Origin: Limonium bicolor
Taxonomy: Eukaryota > Streptophyta > Magnoliopsida > Caryophyllales > Plumbaginaceae
Reading direction: 5' to 3'
Assembly: GCA_023374045.1 (NCBI GenBank)
Contig: CM041779.1
Location: forward strand, 298,602,167-298,666,166
Length of the DNA: 64,000 bases
Shown here: positions 1-10,785 of the stretch, in pieces
Layout of the letters: every line of letters starts with the position of its first letter
How positions within the stretch are numbered: the first letter of the stretch is position 1
Translations under genes and position numbers: made by a program
The notes under the pieces: generated by a model
The model's input: only the letters and a program-made list of their open reading frames with translations
Databases searched by the model: none
Told to the model about the DNA's origin: nothing

Positions 1-368
1 CGACCAATGGGTACGTGTCGTTCATTAAGGAAGTAAGCTTCCGTTTTAGAGGAGAGCCTTCTTGACTTTTTCGCACGAGCTGAGGACGTATGAGCCTTTG
101 TCTTCGGACCGGTGACATGAGAAGTATATATGTTAAAAATTAAGTGAATGTTTTGATCTCCCAAAGGAACGGGGACCAGAAGGTGTCCATCGCGACCGGG
201 TTCTGCGGGATCACAGTGTATATGTACTCAACATGGGACTCGAAGCCCATGGAGAGATGGAAAAGGTATTTCTGTTTGATATACATGCTAAGACATGTTG
301 TGTGGAATAAGTAATAAATAATATTTTAGACCTTGAGTTCTAATGTGGGTGGGTTCTGAATTGATTGT

Positions 369-545
369 GTTACCCGGCCTACGAGTCCAATTGTGGTTAT
401 GTCACCCAGACCTAAGAGTCTGAGGGATATTATGTAAGTGCAAGTGTGGTGAAGGTACCCGGACCATTAAGTCCGAGGTTACCATGTGAGTATGATATTT
501 TATGTATAATGTGGATATGTTGCCCGGACCATTAAGTCCGAGGTT
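369..545 (+). repeat. Degenerate tandem repeat with GGAC/GTCC hairpins in the 3' tail
   Basis: About four diverged units of a motif like CCCGGACCATTAAGTCCGAG recur here; the last two, near 456-480 and 522-545, are nearly identical. Each clear unit can fold as GGAC, a short loop, then GTCC. The 3' tail of element A (14220-14350) has looser TATGGAC...GTCC versions. Function is unknown. Confidence 0.6.
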
Positions 546-626
546 GGATGTAAAGGGTGGTTGGTAATGGAAGTTTTATGGCTATAAGTAATTCCCGTAT
601 TCTAATCCAATGATGCGAGGAAATGT

Positions 627-662
627 GAACTTCGAGGACGAAGTTCTTTTAAGGGGGGTAGA
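627..662 (+). promoter_or_regulatory. Pre-PPT hairpin and polypurine tract of element 0
   Basis: GAACTTCG (627-634) and CGAAGTTC (639-646) form a perfect 8-bp stem with loop AGGA. It is followed by TTTTAAGGGGGGTAGA, a plus-strand polypurine tract, and the LTR starts with TG at 664. In Ty3/gypsy elements this purine tract primes second-strand synthesis. Confidence 0.8.
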
Positions 663-663
663 T

Positions 664-3600
664 TGAAATACCCCAAACCTTGGTATGTTGTGTAAATGTT
701 AAACTATGGTATTAAAAGGCTAAAAAGTGCCTTAGAAACATAAATGAACCATTTAAACCATGGTAAACACAATAAAACACTAAACACACGGTTTGAGCAA
801 AAACATGCTCTAAGCTTGGAGTGAACTTGGCTAGGACCCAAATAGCCTACCAAGACTTAATAATATAATTTATGATTTTATAAGGCTAATTAAGTCCTTA
901 GGAACCTTGGTAGACAATGAAACCAAACAAAACATAAATAAATACTTTAAGGTCAATATGGGCTAAAATGTGCTCTAAGCTTGGGATAAGTTTGGTAAGA
1001 CCTAATAAGCTTACCAAGACTTTATTTATATGTTAATGAACATATTAAACCAATTACCAAAGAAACCAAGCTTGAAAACAAGTAAAACACAAAATGTGCT
1101 TTAAGGAGTCTTAAAGCACATTTTGAAAAATTGTCTTGTAGATGAGTTTTGAGTGGCTAAATGACCATCATTACTCTTTAATTAACATGTGTACTACTTA
1201 GTATCACATTAGGAAGTCTAATCAATGGAAAATCAAAAATTTCACAAATATGTGCCTTATTTGTGAATAGTGCTCAAATAGTGCTAGTTTAAGTTATAAG
1301 TCAACATAAGTTGTTTAATTGGTCAAAAAAGGCCATATATATGTTATATATTGAAGGGGCCACGGTTTTTGGGTGGTGAGTCATCACACTTGGCTTGCCA
1401 ATTAAAAGAAAGAAAAAAGTAAGTAAAGGTTACCTTTTTGCTTTATAACTTAAATATCTCCAAAACTTACCTCTCTCCTCACTTTCTCTTCTTTTCTTTT
1501 GGTTCCCACCTCCCACCGTCTCCAACCTCATCCTCCCTTCTCCATTCTCGTTTTGCTACAGAAAGTAGCCATTCTCCATCTTTGAATGCTTGTAACTCAT
1601 GGCTCCAAGCTCCGAATTCAATTCCGAGACTACCGTTGTCTTAGTTAGAGTAAGCTCTACATTCCTATCTTTTCAAATCTTCAGAAAGCTCCATTTCGGT
1701 GCCATGGAGATTCACCATTGAAGGAGTTTGAGCTCATATGTCCATGCCTTGTCATTCTCCTTTGTTTCAAGGTAAGGAAATCAAAGAAAATCCAAGTTCC
1801 CATCATTTTCTTGTATAACCGAAAATTCACCTTACAATGGTGCCTTGTCTTGCTATTTCTTAGCTTAATTCAATATTCAAAGGGACTAGGAGGAGTCCTA
1901 TCTTGCCACTTAACCAAGCTCTCTTTCAAATTCCAAAGGTAATCATCAAATTTAGTGTTTTAAGACACTTATGTAAACCTAGGGTTTAATTATGAGTTTG
2001 AGTATTAAACTTAATACTCATTACCCTTATATGTGTATGGTTAGAAGGTTGACAAGTGATAAAAGCTCCTTGCCGATTTTCAATCAAGAAAAACAAGTGA
2101 AAACAAGTGAGAAAGCTTGGAAAACAAAGAGGTAAATGACCTCTCTTAATGTGGTTTTATGTACTAGGAAATTGAGCTATATTTGCTTAATAAATACCTA
2201 AAGAGCCAATGGGAAATGAGCTAGAAAACTATCCACAAGGTGGACTAAAAAGACATGGGAGCATTGTTGTGTGTATTCGCAGGTTGAAGGCATTTAAATG
2301 TGGAAATTCAGTGTTTATGGTTTATGTTATTTAAGGGCCTAAGTGCCAAGCAATTTAAGTTTATGCACTATATTGTGATGTAGTGTAGTTTAAAGGTTTA
2401 GTTATGTGTAAAGAACATCTCTTGTGAAGGTGAATGTGTTTGATGGTTAAAGGATGAAAACCATATGTTTGTGTATAAGAGTGTGTATTAAGAGATTGAA
2501 TGTTCTTGATTGTCTAAAGGTGAAAAACAATGTGTTTTGGTGTGAGAGTTTACCAGAGAAGCTATGGCAAAATTTAGTTGATAAACAAAGGTTTATGTGA
2601 TGAAATGAGATTTTAAGACCTAGAAGGTACTAGGAACTTGTTAAGTGTTAAGATGGTGGAAGAAGTGAATCATGGTGTTCTTAGGTGTTAAGATGCCTTA
2701 GGCATAGTCTTGGAGATTTAGGGAACTAATGGATGATTTCTTGATACACCAAGGTGATGGTGGAGGTGTCGTAAAGTCTTGTGCAAAGTTTGGTGAACAA
2801 TGAAAGTGTAACGTCTTGTGAAGGTTTAGTTATGAACTTGTGGGAAAGACTTGAGGAGTGTGTGTAAAGGGGATGAGTGTAGTGCAAATGATGTTTAAAA
2901 GGGTGGTTATAAGGTAGTGAGGGAGTACTTTTGGTTAGGTGAAGTTTTACGCAAGAATACAAGTTACAAGTGTAAGAAAAAAATGTTCTAAGTGTTAAGG
3001 ACTTAGTAAAAGTTGAGTAAAAGTTTAAGGAATTTTTGGGATGTTTCGAGAGGGTTTAAGTGTGCCCAAAAGATGTTAAAACATGTGGGAGAACATGTGT
3101 AAAGCATAGGAAAAAATTGGGATGAATTTGGAGTTCAGAAAGAGGAGAAAAGCACATTAGAAAATTGGTTCTGCAGTGGACCGCCCCTACGGACCGCCCC
3201 TGTGGGGAGGTCCAGTGCAGAGAAGTGAAAAAAAAGAAACGTGTAGCATCTGTTGTGGACCGCCCCTGGGACCGCCCCAGAGGGGCGGTCCAGACCAGAA
3301 ATGAAGAAAAAAATTTGTTTAAGGCTCCTAATGATGGGGGATTGAATGGTAATGGTTTTAGATGATTTTTAGGCCTTGTTTGGTGACATGTAAAGGCCTT
3401 AAGAGGTGTAAACAAGTATGAGGTGTAATGAGAAGTGATTAACTTATATGATTAAGTTTAAACTACAATGACTTAGTGGTCCAACATTAGGGAGTGATGA
3501 TGGTTAGAAAGATAACATTAGACTTTAAACAATCATGTTACATCGATGTTAATAAAAGTACATGTAATGTTATCAGTTGTTCGAGAATTGCTCGAGGAAC

Positions 3601-5650
3601 ATAAGTGGACGTGGTAAAGTGGACTCCGGTGACAGGTATGGTTTTCTTGCAACCTGTGTCCTACCGGATTACACCGGCTTGTATGCCAATATGTTTTACT
3701 GAGTGTTTGCCACCTTGTAAGATTAAAACATGTAATGAGTTTATAGTAATTCATTTATGTGGCGAATTTGGCCTCCGATACCATTTAACCTCAAATATAT
3801 GTTAAACCTTAGCTAACCAAATCTAGGAACACATGAGTGATCGGTATTCGGAGTTGACGGCCCAAACCTTGGGAACGTGCTAACCACGGCTATGTGTGAG
3901 TTAGTTGGACATTGTTGTTGTATGCAAGTGTGTGAACCTCCCTTGTGTGCTTAACTCGGTTATGATACCGTATGGTGTGTGGATGTGGTAGGCTCCATAA
4001 TGGATCTCTAACTACTTATTTATAAGTGTATATGTACTAATGGGGGGTGAGGAGTCCGGTTGTTCCGGCCACGCGTGATGGATGGATGGGAGTCGATGTC
4101 ATATCCGGTTCGGCTCTCTTGGTGTATGTATAGGTTGTATTCCAATTTGGTTTCTACCTTCCCTTAGCTTATCCAAAGCTAGTTACTGACTCACGTCGGG
4201 CCACAGGGGCATACGAATGTTATTTCGGTGTGCTTGGGATTACTATATCCGACACACCTTGGGTTTAAGTTAACCGTTCGATATAACTGGACGGTAACGA
4301 GGTTGGTAACGAGCTTAGCATGAGATTGGCAATAATCTCTAGGCTCACTATATATACTAACTATGGTGGAAGGTTCCTTGTGTGAACCGATCTTATGGTG
4401 TTTTGTGTTGATATTGTGCTAGGCAATTTCCCTTGCTATGCTATGATATGTATACGTTAGGCGTTTAAAATGAATGCGATGTTATCATGTGTACGCCGAA
4501 ACAAGAAAGTTTTGTTATGTTTTGTTATGTGAGGAATGAGATATGTTGTAGGTTATGGAGTGTGTGGATCATGGAAATGAATCCGAGTTTGTGACAAGAG
4601 GCGTTTAAGGATAACCCGACCAATGGGTACGTGTCGTTCATTAAGGAAGTAGCTCCGTTTTAGAGGAGAGCCACTCTAGGGTTAAAGGAATCATTGGATG
4701 ATTTGTTAAGTGTGGATGTGTTGGATATATGTTGAGCCCTATTGTTGGGTGTATGCAAAGTGTTGTGTGTTTATGGTTTGTATGCATGATTTAAATATAA
4801 TCAACTGCATGCTAAGACGACAATTAGTTGTGCGTGGCCCGGTAGCATGTGGGCTGCGGGATTACCATACCAGCAAAGGTGCTGAGCCCCTTGGGGGCCA
4901 CCCTTCTCTCCTTTTCTATTTCAGGTACAAGGAGCTGGAAGCCGTTCGAGATTAGGACGGGGTAGATGTTTATACATGGGTAACCATTTAAATGGCGTAA
5001 GCATGTAGGCGTAGTAAGACCGAAATTGTTATCGGCATTAGTTTGTAAATACTTGGTACGGTTGGAATGTGTAAAGTATATGGGTGTTGTTAAGGAAGCA
5101 AATGTAACGTGTAGTTGCTCGGGAGTCTAGTCCATCAGACCGATACAAGTACATGTATTAGCCTTGTTAGCCACGTGGGTGGTTAACGGCGTGTAACACC
5201 ATTGAAATAAGTAATGTGAGTTGAGTTTAGTATTGCAGTTTTGTGTGGATGGAGTGACGGCAAGATGTGAGCTGCAATTATGGAGAATGCCATGGTGAAA
5301 TGAAAAGTGAAGCAGGTTTAAAGAAAATGGAGTGATATAGAGCAGGAAGTGTCAGGAGAAGTGAGATTAGGGATTGTTTATCTGTTAAGGATGTGAATTG
5401 ATGGTTTAAAAGAATGGAAGCTTGTGAAGCGATTGTTAAGGGGTTAATTGCAAATTAAGGCTGAAGTATTTCATGATGCAATTATAGATCCGGTTATGTA
5501 CGAACAAATCATTTGTATTAGAATTGTTGTAGCTAAGTGCGAAGTAATGTTAACGGTAGTTTCAGTAAAAGTATGATGAATGCTGTTAAGGCGAATGGAG
5601 TTAGAATGCTGCAATGTGTTGTTAATGTATGGTTGTAGTTGGGTGTTACA
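664..5650 (+). repeat. LTR-0, complete Tekay-like LTR (4987 bp)
   Basis: It begins TGAAATACCCC directly after a polypurine tract and ends GGGTGTTACA, the same termini as the other LTRs here. Internal landmarks shared with LTRs A and B are splice-donor-like AAG|GTAAGG near 1772, a GC-rich palindromic block (3175-3300), a conserved ACCGG-rich block with TTTCTTGCA near 3650, the GCTGAGCCCCTTGGGG element near 4870 and the AGTCTAGTCCATCAGACC hairpin near 5130. It is flanked on the right by AAAAGTG, the start of an internal region, so it once sat between two internal regions. Confidence 0.8.
3175..3300 (+). repeat. GC-rich palindromic module block of LTR-0
   Basis: Repeated GGACCGCCCCT and AGGGGCGGTCC words form inverted repeats inside AT-rich LTR. 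Unrelated-sequence blocks of the same style occupy the equivalent place in LTRs A and B. Confidence 0.65.
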
Positions 5651-6414
5651 AAAAGTGTTTATGATTTGAGCATCTTAAGGGCCTAAGAGCCATGTTATTA
5701 AGGGCCTAAGTGCCATGCAATTTAAATTATGCACTATTTGGTGATGAAGTGCTATTGAGCGAAGTTTCGTGTATATAATGTGTTTGATGGATTGTTATGT
5801 TCTTGATTGTAAAATGGTGAAATAATGTTTTTGGTTAGTAATGTTCTAGGAGAACCTATGTCAAAATTAGGTAATAAACAAGAAGTTCTAAGGGTTTAAA
5901 ATGAGTTTGATAAGTTAAGAAATGTTTAAATGGTTAAGTGCTTTCCTAGTGAAAGAAACATGCATTAAGGAGGTGATGTTCTAGAGGATTTAGAATGCAA
6001 AAGAATGCTTTGGGACATTTCAAGATTCTTGATGAGATTGTATTTGGGACTTGTGTATCGTTGGTGAAAAAGGGATGAAGTGGATTTTTACATGAGAAGC
6101 TATAACTTGTAAAGATGTTAAAGGAATTGTTTAGGAAGAAAAGATGCTTGAGAGATGATGTTGTTGTGATGAGGGAGTATTTTGGCATAAGTGATCATCT
6201 TAGGTATGAAACACCACTTGGAGACCTAGGAGAAAACATTGTAAGTGTTAGGAATTTTGGGAAGAAATGAGTAAAGGTTTAAGGAATTAGAAAATGAGTT
6301 TTATGAGTGTTTAAGGATGTCTTAAGGTGTATTTGAAGTGCCCAAATGAGGTTAGGGTGTACTAGGATATATGAGGTGAAGTTTGGAGTTAAATGGGCAA
6401 TGAAAAATAAGGGT

Positions 6415-6745
6415 CTGGAGAAGACCGAACTTGCGACCGAACTTGCAAGTTCGGTCGAGCCCAGTTTACCCTGCGAGAATTGGCTTCTGGAATGGACCAA
6501 CCTTGGGGACCGGACTTGCAAGGTCGGTCGGGCTTGTATTTGGTGTACGAATTAAGTTTCTGGAATCGACCGAACATGGGACCGGACCTGGCAAGTTCGG
6601 TCGGGCTTAAAAATTCCCACGGGAAACTCTCGGGAATGGACCGACCTTGTGGACCGAACTTGCAAGTCCGGTCGGGGTAGAATTTTCAAACGGAAATGTG
6701 TTCTGGAATGGACCGAACTTGGGTAAGTTCGGTCGGTAGGGTCGG
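6415..6745 (+). repeat. Palindromic GACCGA/TCGGTC module array in 5' LTR A
   Basis: About five modules each carry GACCGAACTTGCAAGTTCGGTC or variants, spaced by AT-rich linkers and often introduced by TCTGGAATGGACC. The first contains ACTTGCAAGT, itself a palindrome. The 3' LTR copy is at 16670-17005. Confidence 0.75.
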
Positions 6746-7595
6746 TCGGACCAAAACTTGTAAAAAAAAAAAACAGAAAAGAATGTGACTTGTGTAGTTA
6801 ACCCTAGGGGGTATAATGAAGGTAACCTAGGGTAAGTTGGGCATTAAAAACATGTCTATCGAAGCAAGGACCAAGGTATGGTTTTCTTGCAGTTTGTTGC
6901 CTACCGGTTTACACCGACTTGTGTGTTGTATGTTTTTTTGTGTGTTTATGACGTTATAAGACTTAAACATGTAATGAGTTTACAGTTGTTCATATTATTG
7001 TGATGTTATGATGTGACTCATTTCCCTTGTGTGTGTCTAACGTGACTTACCACCTGTTGTGTATTGGTTGTTAAGTTCCACCGTGAACTTCTAATGAGTG
7101 CTAACTGGGAAGTGAGGAATCCGGTTATCCGGTCATGCATGTAAGTTAAGAGTAGATATCTGAATCAGATTCGACTCTTATGTTGTTAAGATTGTCCTCC
7201 TTAATTTGGCGTTCGATCTCCCGCTAGCTTCCTCCAAAGCTTACCTATTCTGACTTATGATCGGTTTAGTGGGAACATGTGTTTGTGTGGTGTGTTTGGG
7301 TCACTATATCCGAACCATCTGCGACTTAAGTTAGTCGTTCGAATAACGAGCGGTAATGAGTGTGTGTAACGAGCTTAACATGAGGGTGAATCATTCTCTA
7401 GGCTCTTATGTTGTCTAACCTTCTTGGTTTGTTATTGTGGAAAGAGTATCCACTGTGTATGTGATGTTGTGCTATGCACTATTGATGCTATGCCACATAT
7501 TATGTTATGTTATTTGTGTTTAAAATGAATGCCATGTTATCATGACAATTGGTTGCGCGTATCCCGGTAGCCGATGGGCTGCGCGTTAACCATAC

Positions 7596-7645
7596 CAGCC
7601 AAGGTTGCTGACCCCCTCGGGGGCTCCATATTTTTACTGCAGGAT
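7596..7645 (+). other. Conserved GCTGA-CCCC/GGGG element followed by an AG acceptor-like site
   Basis: GCTGACCCCCTCGGGGG is followed by a T-rich run and TACTGCAG. Equivalent elements occur in LTR-0 (near 4869-4926, ending TATTTCAG), LTR B (29808-29849, ending ACACGCAG) and, on the minus strand, LTR E (54090-54135) and LTR D (21880-21925). Its conservation across otherwise divergent LTRs implies function, possibly a 3' splice site in the long leader. Confidence 0.5.
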
Positions 7646-8024
7646 GAGGATCGAGGAAGCAGAGTGGCTGTAGGATCTAGGCTGCAGTTGTACTTTGGTT
7701 TATTTTGGATGTTGAGCCCGGGATGCGCCTGTGCTCCCGTGGCATTATATTTTGATCCCATTGAAACTACTATGGCGGTATATTGACAGTTTATAGTGAA
7801 GGAATGTATCTAAATACTCGGTATTGTATATGATGTAATTATGGTTTAGTTCTATGCTCGGGAGTCTGATCATCAGACCGGTACACTTGTATTTATTCTG
7901 CCTTGTTACCCACGTGGGTGGTTGACGGCGTTGTAGCACCGAAGCGTTAAGTTAATGTTTAGTTGTTTAATTCCGCTGCAATTTCAATTAGTTGTGAGGT
8001 CCGTTGTAGGGGTGTTACAAAAAG

Positions 8025-8036
8025 TGGTATCAAAGC
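8025..8036 (+). other. Primer binding site of element A
   Basis: TGGTATCAAAGC starts five bases after the LTR end. It differs by one base from the 3' end complement of plant initiator Met tRNA (TGGTATCAGAGC), which is intact in element B. This is where minus-strand DNA synthesis would start. Confidence 0.9.
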
Positions 8037-8917
8037 GAAGTATCGCTCTGATGACTAGAATACCGAGCTTAGGGATATACCGAGTTAGGAAACCTAACTA
8101 CAGTTACCTAAGTGATCAGTTATGGAAAGGTTAACCACTAACCAAGTGTGGAGATACCTTGTTGTCGGGAAAACGTCTCAACTGTTGGAACCGATAAGTG
8201 TGTAAGCATAGTGCTAATAAGTATTTATGTGAATTCAGATGTCAGGAAGACCAAGAGGTAGAGGCCGCGGAAGCGGTACTGGAGATACGGATGACCAGGG
8301 CGAGAATACTACGGCTCAAGTTATGGCCGAAGCTGTAGCGCGCCGCCGTAGCCCAAATGGTTCCACAACTTGTAGCTGCAATTCAGCAGGGGCAACAATC
8401 CGAAGTTCAACACCACCACCGCCACCGCCACGAGAGACCAACTGGGTCAAGGCATTGGCAGACTTGAAACCCCCGTCATTTCATGGGGAGACCGACCCAC
8501 GTAAGCTGGAGGCGTACATCTCCGAGTTGGAGACCGCCTACGAGACCTTGGATGTGCCTGCTGGGGCCAAGGTCCGTCTTGCCGCTTACTACCTGAAGGG
8601 TTCGGCACAGAGTTGGTGGAAGCTTATGAGAGAGGACCGGATGGCGGATCCTTAGTTCGGATAGAGGGAGTACACGGCTCTACTGCTGCGAGCTATACTA
8701 CCCTGTGCATGTTCAAGAGGCCAAGCGCCTGGAGCTGGATAGTCTGAGGCAGGGGGACAAGGTGTCGGTTGATGAGTACTACACTGCATTCACCAGCCTT
8801 ATCCACCTGTTGCCGGACCTGGGATACTCGAACCGGGTGCTGGTAAACCGTTTCTACAACGGTCTCAGCCACCGTCTTCGCTATGGGATGGGGCCAGCTG
8901 AGTATACTACCTTGCAG

Positions 8918-9021
8918 GTAATTTAAAGGAAGTTTGATGTGAATAAGTGTAATCCATAAGTGAGTATTAATGTGAGTTTGTGAGTATGTATTGCGGGGCA
9001 TGACTGACATCCTAAATTCAG
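8918..9021 (+). other. Gag intron 1 of element A
   Basis: CAG|GTAATT ... AATTCAG|GAG. Removing these 104 bases joins codons for TLQ to ECYHAA, which are contiguous without an intron in element E. Element B has an intron at the same codon (31224-31336). Confidence 0.75.
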
Positions 9022-9283
9022 GAGTGCTATCATGCCGCTGCTAAGGTTGAGATTACCGTCCGTCTGAGGGACGAGGAGAATGCGCACAAGCGCAAGGCCA
9101 CAAGCGAGGGCCAGAGTCCGCAGGGGTACGAGGGTGGAAAGAAGAAGAAGAAACTTTATCCCCAGCCCCAGAAGAGTCAGCACCAGGGTGACAAGGGCCA
9201 AGCCCAAACCACCACAGCTGAGGAGCCACTGAAGCTCACATATGCTTATGCGGCGAAACCCCTACGCTCTTACCCACCTAAGG

Positions 9284-9370
9284 GTAATTATTTAATCATG
9301 TGTGACAAGTTGAAGTGTATGATGTTAAGTTGTGAAATAAGTATTGATTGTGTACTGTGATAGCAGCTAG
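9284..9370 (+). other. Gag intron 2 of element A
   Basis: AAGG|GTAATT ... GCAGCTAG|CAC lies between the basic linker and the first zinc knuckle. Elements B (31617-31707) and E (minus, 61057-61133) have an intron at the same place after AAGG. The acceptor could instead be CAG at 9366. Confidence 0.7.
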
Positions 9371-9711
9371 CACGGGTTCTGGACCGGAGCGCCACTACTA
9401 CTGTAAGTGGTGTAACGGAGACCACCCCGGCAAGGACTGTAAAGGAAACGACATACAGTGTCATTACTACTGCGAGAAGTGGGGTCACCGTGACTACGAG
9501 TGTTACCGGAACCCCAACAGCAGAGTCAACAAGCCCAAGGGGCAGTGGAAAGGTAAGGCCACAGCGACTATTGATGGCCCGAAGACGGCTAACCAGCCAC
9601 CCACAGATCAGAGGCACACTGATTCCCAGAAGGGGAAAGGGTCGGGACCTAGCAAGGCCGCCCTGAACGTGGTGGACCGGTCTGAGGCGCCAGGGCCCTC
9701 TTCTACACCAG

Positions 9712-10785
9712 GTACCGCCTAAACTGTTGAGTGAAATAAGTGATTGCATACCGCATTTCATGCATGTGAGTATTAGTGAGTCCAAGTGTACAATTACGTG
9801 AGTAAAGAGTTAAAGTATAGTGTGAAGGTCACCTAATTAGATAATTCTAAACTTAAAGGAACCTTCAATATATGTTATCCAATCCCACCCACACAAAACC
9901 CTGAAGAAACCACCATCAACATCACTGACTTTCCAATGGAGCAATGTCAGGTTATCCAGCCAGGTATGATACTCTTAAATGGATACCTGACACCGGAAGC
10001 ACAAGTCCATATCATCAGACGATGCAACGAACTTGGAGCAACACCTGGAGGTTTCTACACACCTGAATACCCGAGTGGATCAAGAATGAGATTGAAGATG
10101 ATGTGCATGGGTAAGGACTGGAATCCTTACACCAAGACATATCAAGAAGTGCGAGCTGAAGACGGAGCAAATGTACAATAATGATACCTGAGGAGTTCCT
10201 TGCGGTCGTTAACCACGCCGTGGGAATTGCTCAGCAAGTTGAAACGGATTCAATTCCAAGTGTTAAAGCAGATTTGTGTATTGTGAACTTCTACCAGAAA
10301 GGTGGACGATTAGGTTTACACCAAGATAAGGACGAGTCACCCGAGTCTCTAAGTAAGGGAGTACCCGTGGTGTCTTGGTCCATTGGTGATACCGCAGTAT
10401 TTATATATGCCGAGCAGAAGCGTGCTGATCTCGCAAAGAAGTTAGTACTAAAGTCAGGAGATGTGTTAGTCATGGGTGGGCAGTCAAGGATGCTATATCA
10501 TGGCATCAGAAAGATCAAACTGAATACCGCACCGTCGGCAGTGATCAATGCCACACACATGAAACCCGGACGTTTGAATTTGACCTTCAGACAGTTTTGA
10601 AGCCTTGTATAATTATGTAATGTGTTAAGCCAGTGTATGTTAAGGATATTATATATGTGTTAAGCTATGTCAACAGTGTAAACCAACTATGATGTAAAAA
10701 GAGTGTGTAAATGAATAAAGTGAAGTTGTTGAAGTATATCAACCCGTGTTGTTACCCAATACTTATTAGTTTGCCAATGAATTAG
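9712..10785 (+). other. Cassette intron of element A containing AlkB
   Basis: Donor CAG|GTACCG closes gag after the first base of a codon. Acceptor GAATTAG|GC opens protease with two bases completing a codon. Joining them gives an in-frame gag-protease fusion that omits AlkB. The same phase-1 pair flanks AlkB in elements B and E. The interval holds a non-coding lead (9723-9935), the AlkB ORF and a 180-base AT-rich tail. No transcript evidence is available, so use of these sites is inferred. Confidence 0.65.
9936..10600 (+). pseudogene. AlkB-like 2OG-Fe(II) dioxygenase in element A (one frameshift)
   Basis: AlkB-family enzymes oxidatively remove alkyl groups from nucleic-acid bases using Fe(II) and 2-oxoglutarate. 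The first 81 codons begin MEQCQVIQPGMILL and end at a TAA (10179-10181) that overlaps the ATG of the second frame by one base, so a small indel near 10175 separates the halves. The second part (139 codons) has GLHQDKDE (iron ligands His47 and Asp49 of that ORF), YHGI (His107) and the RLNLTFR signature (Arg131, Asn133, Thr135, Arg137). Length and motifs fit a complete catalytic core. It closely resembles the plant cellular ALKBH1-like family rather than a retroelement protein. A TGA follows at once, so it is not fused to protease. Confidence 0.88.

Larger units (their letters stand above)
1..663 (+). mobile_element. 3' tail of an upstream Tekay-like element (element 0), internally deleted
   Basis: This non-coding stretch ends in the hairpin and polypurine tract that precede an LTR, so it is the 3' untranslated end of a Ty3/gypsy element that mostly lies off the window. 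Bases 1-58 do not belong here: they nearly repeat 4618-4673 inside LTR-0. LTR interior is therefore joined directly to the 3' tail, which implies that the whole coding region was deleted. No ORF of note is present. Confidence 0.7.
5654..8019 (+). repeat. 5' LTR of element A, missing its first about 1.48 kb
   Basis: This matches 15898-18274 of the 3' LTR almost base for base and ends GGGGTGTTACA before the PBS. The part equivalent to 14419-15897 is absent. The cut lies at an AGTG shared by the bases after LTR-0 (AAAAGTG) and the LTR interior (TTCAGTGTTTATG). Confidence 0.85.
8239..9711 (+). pseudogene. gag of element A, intron-containing, frameshifted
   Basis: The capsid/nucleocapsid polyprotein starts at an ATG (MSGRPRGRG) placed directly after ATTCAG; element B has the same ATTCAG-ATGTCAGG arrangement. 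Visible parts are a Pro-rich segment, the Retrotrans_gag region (PSFHGETDPRKLEAYI, YYLKGSAQSWWKLM), then after a frameshift near 8650 the KRLELDSL...VDEYYTAF and SHRLRYGMG stretch. Exon 1 ends CTTGCAG at 8917; exon 2 is Lys-rich (9022-9283); exon 3 (9371-9711) carries two zinc knuckles, CKWCNGDHPGKDC and a damaged second one. The coding frame resumes cleanly across both introns, which supports them. Confidence 0.8.

Noticed and set aside
3165..3365. ORF over the GC-rich block of LTR-0
   Set aside because: Chance frame in a palindromic repeat, without homology.
6279..6680. Overlapping ORFs on both strands in the palindromic block of LTR A
   Set aside because: They are produced by the GC-rich repeated modules; the translations are repeats of the palindrome, not a protein family.
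10170..10190. Programmed stop-start (TAATG) coupling between the two AlkB halves in element A
   Set aside because: Element E is continuous through the same place, and A and B carry many unrelated indels; a simple frameshift is the better explanation.
9936..10600. AlkB acquired from a plant RNA virus
   Set aside because: The motifs (GLHQDKDE, FGGESR-type, RLNLTFR) and length resemble cellular ALKBH1-like enzymes more than the short viral AlkB domains; a tree would be needed to settle it.
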